Shown here: positions 36,901-44,188 of the stretch, piece by piece | How the letters are laid out: the number at the start of each line of letters is the position of its first letter | Numbering within the stretch: position 1 is the first letter of the stretch | Source of the DNA: CAIVAT01 sp964455285 | Lineage (GTDB): Bacteria; Bacteroidota; Bacteroidia; Bacteroidales; FEN-979 | Direction: 5' to 3' | DNA length: 64,000 nucleotides | Assembly: GCA_964455285.1 (NCBI GenBank) | Contig: CAYVVG010000001.1 | Span: 76,917-140,916, forward strand | Translations under genes and position numbers: made by a program | Notes under the pieces: model-generated | Database searches by the model: none | What the model was told of the DNA's origin: nothing | The model's input: the letters and a program-made list of their open reading frames with translations, nothing else

Positions 36901-37033
36901 CCGGAATTGAACCTCCGTCCGATGCGTCTGTCACAACCCCGGTCAATGCAGCTTCCTGCGCATAACCGGCCGATGCCAGCGTAACGGCGAGGAACATGAC
37001 CAGATAACGCAACCAAAGTACACGTTTCTTCAT
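33995..37033 (-). CDS. susC: SusC-family TonB-dependent outer-membrane transporter
   Basis: A 1012-residue beta-barrel transporter with a signal peptide (MKKRVLWLRYLVMFLAVTLA), a carboxypeptidase-regulatory-like domain (about 28-105), a TonB-box/plug region (NELVVIGYGTVKRQDATGSV; GVTVTTFGGAPGGDAEIRIR; DPLVVIDGVP) and a 22-strand barrel ending in the typical aromatic C-terminus SRVFVLGVNLSL. It imports oligosaccharides with energy from TonB/ExbBD. It is the first gene of the susCDE run; 149 bp with two long A/T runs separate it from the GH53 gene upstream, which may share its transcript. Confidence 0.95.
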   Translation of the reverse strand: MKKRVLWLRYLVMFLAVTLASAGYAQEAALTGVVTDASDGGSIPGVTVVIKNTTTGTITDIDGKYSLKVKNGDIVVFSYVGYATQEITYTGQKTLNVSLATGVKSLNELVVIGYGTVKRQDATGSVATLASDDFNQGSISSPQQAIIGKIPGVTVTTFGGAPGGDAEIRIRGGSSINASNDPLVVIDGVPIDNAKTSGARSSLGMINPDDIANYVVLKDASATAIYGSRASNGVIMITTKKGQAGSKKFGLEYSGNISIATVPKTIEVLSGDEYRTMVKERYKGRADVLGLLDTNSAISTDWQKEIFRTAMGTDHNLAFTGAVSTMPYRISLGYNYSDGILKTDNMQRTTVGANLNPSFFKNYLKVNVNAKYLYEKNRFADNGAIGAAISMDPTKPVRDTRYLKNKYGEGYEVYGGYWAWLQPTDTMGYREPVNQATKNPMAMLEMKDDRSHVNRILGNAQIDYKMHFLPELRAVLNLGLDYTKSKGTVTIPINSDIPLESVGSYLYKGLDREYDQTKNNSVLDFYLNYVKEVKSIKSKFDLMAGYSWQHFKVENNTYNNNVPHDTIRKNTILDKKEYYLVSFYGRLNYTLADRYLLTFTLRDDGSSKFSEDNRWGLFPSLALAWKINDEAFLRDSKVISQLKLRFGWGVTGQQDIMDNWYPYQPLYTISNKYAYYQIGNVWYATLRPNGYDADIKWETTTTTNIGLDFGFLKDRITGSVDYYIRNTKDLINEIQVPAGTNLTNYIVTNIGDMENKGFEFTLSGKPIVTKDWKWELSVNAAFNSNKITKLTAIDDPTYLGVYTGGISGGVGNTIQIHSVGYPMNSFFVYKQVYDANGKPIEGLVEDLNADGKITDADRYHYKSPNGTSTYGVSTALNYKRFSLAAAGHATVGNYIYNNNASNRGVYSNLFRPEGPYLGNVSKDVNEVGFENQQYLSDYYIQNASYFKLDYVSLGYDFGNLMKNSMGLRLSFTVNNVFTITKYTGLDPEVNNGIDNNIYPRSRVFVLGVNLSL

Positions 37034-37182
37034 AGATTTGGTTTTAACTAGTTTAACATTACATGAACTGTATTTTATATCATTGGATCAAATAAAGAAT
37101 GCCGGTGCAAAATAATAAAAAAAAAAGACTGTATTCTCAAAAAAAAAAACTCCTTATTTAAGCAACTCAAACACAATATCAT

Positions 37183-38397
37183 TTAAAAGTCATATTCGGC
37201 TTTCATATACCTGGCAGAGGGCAATGCCGATCCGGTGAAATCGAAGAGCGTGCAGTTGTCCCATGAGGATCCGGTCCCCCATTTGTCCTTCATACCCGAC
37301 GTGATCCAGGCCGGCTCCCAGTACATCAGCCCTGTTCCGCCCCCCCGGATGACCGCCTGTGTCAGATCCCGGAAATAGGCAAACTGGCCGTTCACCGTCG
37401 CGGGGTATCCCGCAACCGTGTCGCCGGGCCCGAAAATATTGCCGTAGGCGTCGGCGTTTCCCCCGGTCCAGGGGTAGGCGGTCTCCACGATCATGACCTG
37501 CTTTCCATACGTTGTGCGGATCGAGGAAATGCGGTTGGCGATCTGATCCATGCCGGTGAAGGTCGACCATTTGGCATAGTGTGAGATCCCGAGGATGTCG
37601 AAATCGGAAACACGCCCTTTTTTCACCAGCTCGTCAATCCACCATTGAGCATGTTGCATCTGGGCCACATGAAGAATGATCTTCGGCTTTATGGTGGAGT
37701 TTGCCGAAAAATCCCTGACGGCCCGGATCCCCGACTGCATAAGTGTCGCGAACGAGGTCCAGATCCCGCCTGAAACCTGTCCTGCCGGGAAAAGCATCCC
37801 CCCGTTGGTCTCGTTGCCCACCTGTACCATCTCGGGCGTCAGGTCCTTCGATTTCAGATAGTTTAAGACACGAAGGGTATAATTGTACACCGAATCTTTC
37901 AGAATGGCCAGCGACAGGCCCGACCAGGCCGCCGGGGTCTCCTGATGGCCGGGATCGGCCCAGGAATCGGAATAATGAAAGTCGAGATTCACGGCCATAC
38001 CCGCCTCCCTGGCCCGTCGGATCGTCTTTTCGGCATCCGCCAGGTCACTGTAGAGCCGCCCCCCCGTGATCGCACCCACCCATTGCGGATCATACCACAA
38101 CCGGACACGCACCGTGTTGGCTCCATACTTCTTCAGGATCCGGAAAGGATCCGAAACCCGGCCCGAATCGCTGAATATCCCGCCATAATCCTCGATCTCG
38201 TTGACATAGGAGAGGTCAACCCCCATGCAGAACCGGGTCCATGAATAGGGGGGCTTTACGGGGGCGGGAACGGGCGCGGGGGTCTCATCTTCAGGCTTCT
38301 GGCTGCACGAAACGACCATGAGGCCCAGCAATGCCAGAAACGACAACCGGTTCCGGAAGCGATAGGCAAATTTCAGGGCGGCGGGGATTTTCAACAT
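37183..38397 (-). CDS. GH53 endo-beta-1,4-galactanase lipoprotein
   Basis: A 404-residue lipoprotein (lipobox MVVSC, Cys31, followed by a Pro-rich linker). The start at 38397 is chosen because it gives a normal lipoprotein signal; two upstream in-frame ATGs (38436, 38553) would add an unlikely leader. The catalytic residues of GH53 are Glu196 (QVGNETNGGML) and Glu305 (MIVETAYPW). These enzymes cut beta-1,4-galactan side chains of pectin (type I arabinogalactan). It lies on the same strand just upstream of susC. Its presence, with the GH2 at 41655, suggests that the SusCDE system handles galactan, in contrast to the many alpha-glucan enzymes around it. Confidence 0.93.
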   Translation of the reverse strand: MLKIPAALKFAYRFRNRLSFLALLGLMVVSCSQKPEDETPAPVPAPVKPPYSWTRFCMGVDLSYVNEIEDYGGIFSDSGRVSDPFRILKKYGANTVRVRLWYDPQWVGAITGGRLYSDLADAEKTIRRAREAGMAVNLDFHYSDSWADPGHQETPAAWSGLSLAILKDSVYNYTLRVLNYLKSKDLTPEMVQVGNETNGGMLFPAGQVSGGIWTSFATLMQSGIRAVRDFSANSTIKPKIILHVAQMQHAQWWIDELVKKGRVSDFDILGISHYAKWSTFTGMDQIANRISSIRTTYGKQVMIVETAYPWTGGNADAYGNIFGPGDTVAGYPATVNGQFAYFRDLTQAVIRGGGTGLMYWEPAWITSGMKDKWGTGSSWDNCTLFDFTGSALPSARYMKAEYDF

Positions 38398-38531
38398 AGT
38401 GAGCCGGTTCAATGATTCGATGATAAAGGTAAGCATTATTTCCGGAAATGGGCCATGTTCGTTTTCAGACTGCTCCAATCCTGTTCGGGCGGATATTTTT
38501 TTTGACCGGCGGAAGATCGGGGATTCTGCCG

Positions 38532-38539
38532 TATTTTTG
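38532..38539 (+). promoter_or_regulatory. -7 promoter element TATTTTTG
   Basis: Perfect TAnnTTTG, 16 nt before the ATG at 38556, in the divergent region between the GH53 and esterase genes. Confidence 0.5.
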
Positions 38540-38555
38540 CCCGGTGCACCCATTT

Positions 38556-39545
38556 ATGAAAACCCTCTCCTGCCGATGCCTTTCCTGCCTGTACCTGGTC
38601 CTTGCCGGGCTTGTTGGGCATGGATATGGTCAATCCCCGGGGACTGGTTGCGTGCCCGCACCCTGCACTCCCCCGATCCGGCTGATCACCGGAACGGTCG
38701 AACGGTATGAAGCCTTTCCCTCGCGCTGGGTGGATGCCCGGAATGTCGACGTATGGCTGCCTGAGGGCTATGGTCGGGGCGGGGAAAAATACGATGTCGT
38801 GTATATGCACGACGGACAGATGCTATTCGATCCGGCCGTTACCTGGAACAGGCAGTCGTGGGGGGCCGACGAAACCCTGGGAAAACTGGTCGCATCGGGA
38901 CAGATCCGCCCCTGCATCCTTGTCGGGATCTGGAACAACGGCGTGTACCGTCACGCGGAGTTCATGCCCCGTAAAGCGATGGATTATATGACCGGCGAAG
39001 AACGCCGCAAAATCCTGGAATATGCCACCCCGGAGAAAGGGTTGCTGTACCGGGGTGAACTCCGCGCCGACCACTACCTGAGATTCCTGGTGACGGAACT
39101 GAAACCTCTCATCGACCGGAACTACCGCACCCGGAGCAGCCCCAGACACACGTTCATAGCCGGGTCAAGCATGGGCGGGATGATCTCGCTTTACGCCATC
39201 TGCGAATACCCGAAGGTGTTCGGAGGCGCTGCCTGCCTTTCGACCCACTGGACCGGCACATATTATACTGTGGGGAACCCCGTTCCCGGGGCGATGGCCG
39301 CCTACCTCCGCGACCACCTGCCCTCCCCTGTCCGTCACCGGATCTACTTTGATTTCGGAACAAAAACACTCGACACCCTGTACCGGCCTTTCCAGGCTGC
39401 GGTCGACCGGGTGATGCAGGAACAGGGGTACAACAGGAGAAACTGGATCACAAGGGAATTTCCCGGCGATGACCATTCGGAGAACGCATGGAAGAGAAGG
39501 TTTGAGATACCGGTGCGGTTTCTGCTCGGGACGCGAGAAAGATGA
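38556..39545 (+). CDS. Secreted esterase D-like alpha/beta hydrolase
   Basis: A 329-residue secreted hydrolase starting at 38556 (signal peptide ending GHGYGQ). It has the nucleophile Ser205 in AGSSMGGM and likely catalytic His307 in FPGDDHSEN, in the esterase D/enterochelin esterase (PF00756-like) fold with MHDGQMLFD near residue 84. It has no CBM48 domain, unlike the related enzyme at 25468. A deacylating role on glycans or siderophore-like esters is possible; the substrate is unknown. It is divergent from GH53 and followed by an 8-bp tandem array. Confidence 0.85.
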   Translation: MKTLSCRCLSCLYLVLAGLVGHGYGQSPGTGCVPAPCTPPIRLITGTVERYEAFPSRWVDARNVDVWLPEGYGRGGEKYDVVYMHDGQMLFDPAVTWNRQSWGADETLGKLVASGQIRPCILVGIWNNGVYRHAEFMPRKAMDYMTGEERRKILEYATPEKGLLYRGELRADHYLRFLVTELKPLIDRNYRTRSSPRHTFIAGSSMGGMISLYAICEYPKVFGGAACLSTHWTGTYYTVGNPVPGAMAAYLRDHLPSPVRHRIYFDFGTKTLDTLYRPFQAAVDRVMQEQGYNRRNWITREFPGDDHSENAWKRRFEIPVRFLLGTRER

Positions 39546-39554
39546 GAGGACTGG

Positions 39555-39626
39555 CGGACAAGCGGACAAGCGGACAAGCGGACAAGCGGACAAGCGGACA
39601 AGCGGACAAGCGGACTGGCGGACATG
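39555..39626 (+). repeat. 8-bp tandem array (cggacaag)
   Basis: Seven perfect cggacaag units (39555-39610) followed by cggactgg and cggacatg. It lies between the esterase stop and the GH13 start region. Confidence 0.95.
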
Positions 39627-39650
39627 AGTCATAACAGATATAAAAATGAT

Positions 39651-41612
39651 ATGAGCAATACATTCTCTGCGTTTCTGCGTCTCTGCGGTTATTACCCCAC
39701 CCCGGCCTGCGGCCTTCCCCTCCCCAAACAGGGAGGGGCACACTCTGCGTCTCTGCGTCTCTGCGGTTATTTTACGTTAGCCCTCCTCAGCCTGTTTTCT
39801 GTAATCGCTTTGGCTCAGAACCCGGCTGCCAGCCCGGAAGATGCCCCTCCGGAATGGGCGAAACACGCCATCTGGTACCAGATCTTTGTCGAACGGTTCC
39901 ACAACGGGGACTCCCTGAATGATCCCGGGCCCGGGAACATCAACATTCCCCCGCTCGGGGTCACCGCCCCCCGGGGTTGGAAAACAACTCCGTGGACGCA
40001 GGACTGGTACGGCAGGGATTCCTGGTGGAGGAACGACCGGCATTTTGGAGATAATCTCCAGTTCCGCCGGTACGGGGGAGACCTGAAGGGGGTGATCGAC
40101 AAACTCGGGTACCTGCACGAACTCGGGATCAACGCGATCTTTTTCAACCCCTTGAACGACGCACCCTCGCTTCACAAGTATGATGCCCGGAACTACCATC
40201 ATATCGACGTCAACTTCGGTCCTGACCCGGCCGGCGACAGCCGGATCATCGCGTCGGAAAACCCGGCCGACCCTTCGACATGGAAATGGACATCGGCCGA
40301 CCGTCTCTTCCTCGAACTGATCGGCAAGGCACACAGGATGGGGATCCGCGTGATCATGGATTATTCGTGGAACCATACCGGCGTGCTGTTCTGGGCCTGG
40401 CAGGACATCCTGAAGAACCAGGAAAAGTCGGCTTTCAGGGATTGGTACGCGATAAAGTCGTTCGACGACCCGGTGACCCCGGCAAACGAGTTCTCCTATG
40501 CCGGCTGGGCGAACGTTCCCAGCCTTCCCGAACTGAAGAAGGTGGGCATCACCACGGAGCGGATCAACGGATACCCTTACGAAGGAACGATCAACCCGGG
40601 AGCCAGGGAGCACATTTTTAACGTTACACGGCGCTGGCTCGCTCCCGACGGCGATCCTGCAAAGGGGATCGACGGCTTCCGGCTGGATGTGGCCGACCAG
40701 GTGGGGCTCGGCTTCTGGCGAGAATACCGGCAGCTCGTGAAATCGGTAAACCGCGATGCTTACCTGGTCGGGGAGATCTGGTGGGCCCAATGGCCCGACA
40801 AGATGATGGACCCTGCTCCATACACGGGCAACGGGATCTTCGACGCAGTGATGTTTTACCAGGTGTATAAACCGGCCCGCTATTTCTTTGCCCGTAACAA
40901 CTTCGGGATCGATGCAAAAACATTGGCCGACAGCTTAAACCTGCAGTGGAGCCGGATCCCCCCGGCCAACCTGCCTGCCATGATGAACGTCGCCACCTCC
41001 CATGACACACCCCGGCTTCTGACCGACTTTTTCAACCCGAACCGGTACAAATTCCACTCCTCGCCCGGCGACGACGCTGCCTTCATGACCGGGAAACCGG
41101 ACGAGGAGACCTATACCCGCCTTCGCCTCTACCTGGTATTCGCCTTTACCGCCCCGGGCTCTCCGCACATCTGGAACGGTGAAGAGATGGGGATGTGGGG
41201 AGCCGACGATCCGTATAACCGCAAACCTCTCTGGTGGAAGGAGTTCCGGTTTGAAAACGAGACCCGCAACAACTGGCAGCCGGGAGAAAAGAGCGGGGAT
41301 CCGGTCGGCTTCAACGCCGGCCTCTTCGGCTGGTATCAACACCTGGTCGGAATCCGGAAAACGAATGCCTGCCTGCAAACCGGCGGTATCACCTTCCTGA
41401 CGACGGAGGGGAAAAAACTGGCGTACAAGAGATTCAGCGACACGGAAGAAATTTTCGTCTTTTTCAACCTGGAACCGACCCCCCGGACGTTCGAACTACC
41501 GGCGGCCGGCAGCTATGTAAACCTGCTGTCGGGCCGGCCGTTCAAAGACAACAAGGTCAACCTGGGAAGCCTGGAAGCGATGGTGGTGAAGGTGGTGAAG
41601 GTGACGAGGTGA
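39651..41612 (+). CDS. Secreted GH13 alpha-amylase with repeat-derived, extended signal peptide
   Basis: A 653-residue GH13 enzyme from the ATG at 39651 (another in-frame ATG is at 39624). The barrel starts at about residue 70 (AIWYQIFVERFHNG). Asp346 (GFRLDVADQ) is the nucleophile, Glu375 (LVGEIWWAQ) the acid/base, and SHDTPR the third site. It resembles SusG/neopullulanase-like surface amylases of this phylum but has no lipobox. The N-terminus is odd: 78 bp (26 codons) of repeat DNA appear inserted in frame within the signal peptide. Without them MSNTFSAFLRLCGYF plus TLALLSLFSVIALA-Q would be an ordinary leader. Whether the long leader still works is uncertain. Confidence 0.88.
   Translation: MSNTFSAFLRLCGYYPTPACGLPLPKQGGAHSASLRLCGYFTLALLSLFSVIALAQNPAASPEDAPPEWAKHAIWYQIFVERFHNGDSLNDPGPGNINIPPLGVTAPRGWKTTPWTQDWYGRDSWWRNDRHFGDNLQFRRYGGDLKGVIDKLGYLHELGINAIFFNPLNDAPSLHKYDARNYHHIDVNFGPDPAGDSRIIASENPADPSTWKWTSADRLFLELIGKAHRMGIRVIMDYSWNHTGVLFWAWQDILKNQEKSAFRDWYAIKSFDDPVTPANEFSYAGWANVPSLPELKKVGITTERINGYPYEGTINPGAREHIFNVTRRWLAPDGDPAKGIDGFRLDVADQVGLGFWREYRQLVKSVNRDAYLVGEIWWAQWPDKMMDPAPYTGNGIFDAVMFYQVYKPARYFFARNNFGIDAKTLADSLNLQWSRIPPANLPAMMNVATSHDTPRLLTDFFNPNRYKFHSSPGDDAAFMTGKPDEETYTRLRLYLVFAFTAPGSPHIWNGEEMGMWGADDPYNRKPLWWKEFRFENETRNNWQPGEKSGDPVGFNAGLFGWYQHLVGIRKTNACLQTGGITFLTTEGKKLAYKRFSDTEEIFVFFNLEPTPRTFELPAAGSYVNLLSGRPFKDNKVNLGSLEAMVVKVVKVTR
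39663..39773 (+). repeat. CTCTGCG repeat, duplicated around a 46-bp palindromic element (copy C)
   Basis: ctctgcgtttctgcgtctct then gcggttatt (to 39693) is repeated almost exactly at 39743-39771. Between them lies copy C of the 46-bp element (39694-39739), identical to the copy at 9247. The inserted length is 78 bp, a multiple of three, and the whole stretch is read as protein. Confidence 0.88.
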
Positions 41613-41654
41613 CGGGTGACGGGTTATAGAGTAATGGTAGATTTTGTATTCAAA

Positions 41655-44135
41655 ATGAATCGTAAGAGTATGAACAACCTTCAAAATTCCCGCATTGCAA
41701 CATGGTTTGCATTGCTTGCATGGTTTGCATTGTTTGCATTCAACCCCCGGCCGGCAGCCGCCCGCGAGGTGGTGACCCTGCGCAACAACTGGAAATTTGC
41801 CAGGGGAGCGCACGAAAAGGCGCATTTGGTGAATTTCGACGATTCGAAGTGGGAAAATGTGACGGTCCCCCACGATTGGGCGATCGCCGGTCCCTTCGAC
41901 GCGGCAGGCGACGGCAACACCGGCAAACTGCCCTGGAAAGGCGAGGGGTGGTACCGACTCTCGTTCGACATGACCGGGGATCTGAAGGGAAAGACCATAT
42001 ACCTGGTCTTCGACGGAATCCTGTCGTCGCCCGGGGTATTCGTCAACGGAAAACCTGCCGGAAGGTGGGATTACGGATACAACTCCTTTTACCTGGATAT
42101 CACCCGGCTGATCAGGATCGGCGGGAAAAACGTACTGGCCGTTCATGCTGATACGCGGAACCATGACAGCCGCTGGTACCCGGGGGCCGGGATCTTCCGG
42201 AAAGTGCAGATGGTGGTGACCGATCCGGTCCATGTGGCAGTGTGGGGAACCCACATCACCACCCCCGTGGCGGAGGCCGACCAGGCCGAGGTCAGGGTGG
42301 TGAATACCCTGCTCAACCGGCAGGCTTCGAGATCCACCGAAGTGACCGTTGAAAATATTGTCTCCAATCCTTATGGGAAAGTGTTAGCCCGGCAGCAAGT
42401 CCGTGGAGTCATCCCGTCCGGGGAAACGCTGGATCTGCCCGTGGTGATGACTTTCGACGCGCCCGACCGCTGGGATGTCGGCCACGGTTCGCTGTACACC
42501 CTCTCGACCGTGGTGACAGCGGGAGGCCGCACCACTGATTCCACGGCCACACGGTTCGGTGTGCGAAGTATCCGGTTCACTGCCGACGACGGTTTCCACC
42601 TCAACGGCCGGCGGGTGCAACTCAAGGGTGTCAACCTCCATCACGACCAGGGGCCCCTCGGCGCCGCTTTCAACTACCGTGCGATGCAAAGGCAGCTGGA
42701 ATTGCTTGTTTCCATGGGTTGCAATGCGGTCAGGACCAGTCACAACACCGCTGCCCCGGAACTCCTCGACCTGTGCGATGAAATGGGGATCCTGGTGTTC
42801 AATGAAGTATTCGACAAGTATGACGGCAAGGCCGACATAAACGAAAAGACCGATTTCCGGGAATTCGCGGCGCGAAACATCCGGAATTTCGTGGTACGCG
42901 ACCGGAATCACCCCTGCGTGTTCATCTGGAGCATCGGCAACGAGATGGGCGACGTACAATGGGATAAGAACGGCGGCTTCGACAGGATGAAGACGATGAT
43001 CGGGCATGTCAGGGAGTTCGATCCCACCCGGCCGGTCACCATGGTCTGCGACAGCCGAAACAGTGCCGAAAAGAGACATTTCGATCATTATGACGTTCAT
43101 TCATGGAATTACGGCCGGCGATACGACCTGGCACGCCGGATGGAACCCGGCAAAGCGGTGATCATCAGCGAATCGGCATCGACAGTAAGCACCCGCGGAT
43201 TTTACGAACTCCCGCTTCCGGACAAGAAAACCGATTTCACCCGATCGATGCAGGTAAGTTCCTATGACCTGAACGCCCCCGAATGGGCCGAGATCGCCGA
43301 CGACGACTTCATGTGGCAGCAGGATGAACCCTATGTGGCCGGCGAGTTCGTGTGGACCGGTTTCGACTACCTGGGCGAACCCACACCCTACACCAACGAA
43401 TGGGCGGAAAAGAACGGGATGAGCGCCAAGGAAGCCGCCCGCAGCTCCTACTTCGGCATTTTCGACCTGTGCGGCATCCCGAAAGACCGTTACTACCTGT
43501 ACAAGAGTTACTGGAAACCAGGAGAGACCACGGTGCACATCCTTCCCCACTGGAACTGGCCGGCCATCGACAGCCTGAACGTGCCCGTGTTCGTCTACAC
43601 CAATGGCGACTGCGCCGAACTCTTCCTGAACGGCGTTTCCCAGGGAAGAAAATGCAAGATCCCCGGTTCGAAGATCTCAACCGAACGGTTCCGGCTGATG
43701 TGGAAGGAGGTAATATACCAGCCGGGGGAACTGAAAGCCGTGGCTTACAAGGATGGCCTGATGATCGGCGAAAGCGTGGTGAAGACCGCCGGCGATCCGG
43801 TCGCCCTCCGCCTCACCCCCGACCGGACCGGCATCCGTGCCACGGCCGGCGACCTGTCCTACATCCTGATCGAAGCGGTCGACCGCGACGGAAATCTTTG
43901 TCCCCTGGCGGGGAACACGGTCACGCTGACCGTGGGCCGGGGGGGAGCGATCGCTGCCGTATGCAACGGCGACCCGCAGTCGTACGACCCCTTCCAATCG
44001 GACACTGTGAAACTTTTTTACGGGAAAGCGATGCTCATCGTCCATGCAGCCGGATGGCCGGTAAAAGAAGATATCGAGGTAACGGCCGTCAGCGATGGCC
44101 TGGGATCCGCCCGGACTGTCGTCCCGGTCAATTGA
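41655..44135 (+). CDS. GH2 beta-galactosidase
   Basis: An 826-residue periplasmic enzyme from the ATG at 41655 (an alternative is 41670). Domains: sugar-binding jelly roll (about 35-215, with VPHDWAIAGPF), Ig-like domain (220-330), GH2 barrel (335-640) and C-terminal Ig-like domains. Glu430 (WSIGNEMGD) is the acid/base, Glu506 (IISESASTVS) the likely nucleophile, and GEFVWTGFDYLGEPTPY is the substrate-site block of Bacteroidota GH2 galactosidases. It would remove galactose from oligosaccharides made by the GH53. The hydrophobic core of its signal peptide (ATWFALLAWFALFAF) is encoded by a 9-bp degenerate repeat. The gene follows the GH13 by 42 bp. Confidence 0.92.
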   Translation: MNRKSMNNLQNSRIATWFALLAWFALFAFNPRPAAAREVVTLRNNWKFARGAHEKAHLVNFDDSKWENVTVPHDWAIAGPFDAAGDGNTGKLPWKGEGWYRLSFDMTGDLKGKTIYLVFDGILSSPGVFVNGKPAGRWDYGYNSFYLDITRLIRIGGKNVLAVHADTRNHDSRWYPGAGIFRKVQMVVTDPVHVAVWGTHITTPVAEADQAEVRVVNTLLNRQASRSTEVTVENIVSNPYGKVLARQQVRGVIPSGETLDLPVVMTFDAPDRWDVGHGSLYTLSTVVTAGGRTTDSTATRFGVRSIRFTADDGFHLNGRRVQLKGVNLHHDQGPLGAAFNYRAMQRQLELLVSMGCNAVRTSHNTAAPELLDLCDEMGILVFNEVFDKYDGKADINEKTDFREFAARNIRNFVVRDRNHPCVFIWSIGNEMGDVQWDKNGGFDRMKTMIGHVREFDPTRPVTMVCDSRNSAEKRHFDHYDVHSWNYGRRYDLARRMEPGKAVIISESASTVSTRGFYELPLPDKKTDFTRSMQVSSYDLNAPEWAEIADDDFMWQQDEPYVAGEFVWTGFDYLGEPTPYTNEWAEKNGMSAKEAARSSYFGIFDLCGIPKDRYYLYKSYWKPGETTVHILPHWNWPAIDSLNVPVFVYTNGDCAELFLNGVSQGRKCKIPGSKISTERFRLMWKEVIYQPGELKAVAYKDGLMIGESVVKTAGDPVALRLTPDRTGIRATAGDLSYILIEAVDRDGNLCPLAGNTVTLTVGRGGAIAAVCNGDPQSYDPFQSDTVKLFYGKAMLIVHAAGWPVKEDIEVTAVSDGLGSARTVVPVN
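41690..41737 (+). repeat. 9-bp degenerate repeat (tttgcattg) in signal-peptide coding DNA
   Basis: gcattg/catggtttgcattgcttg and tttgcattgtttgcattc: about five copies of ttgcatgg/ttgcattg-type words that encode the hydrophobic signal core of the GH2 enzyme. Confidence 0.8.
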
Positions 44136-44161
44136 TGCGCCGGTGAAAACCGGCTAATGCT

Positions 44162-44169
44162 TACCTTTG
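44162..44169 (+). promoter_or_regulatory. -7 promoter element TACCTTTG
   Basis: Perfect TAnnTTTG, 19 nt before the ATG at 44189. Confidence 0.5.
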
Positions 44170-44188
44170 CCTGTTCAATCGTCCTGCC

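Noticed and set aside
37100..37150. Terminator between GH53 and susC
   Set aside because: Two long T-runs exist on the minus strand but no stem precedes them; GH53 and susC may still be co-transcribed.
39555..39626. CRISPR-like regular repeat
   Set aside because: The 8-bp units are contiguous with no spacers; it is a simple tandem array. The same holds for 24050-24174.
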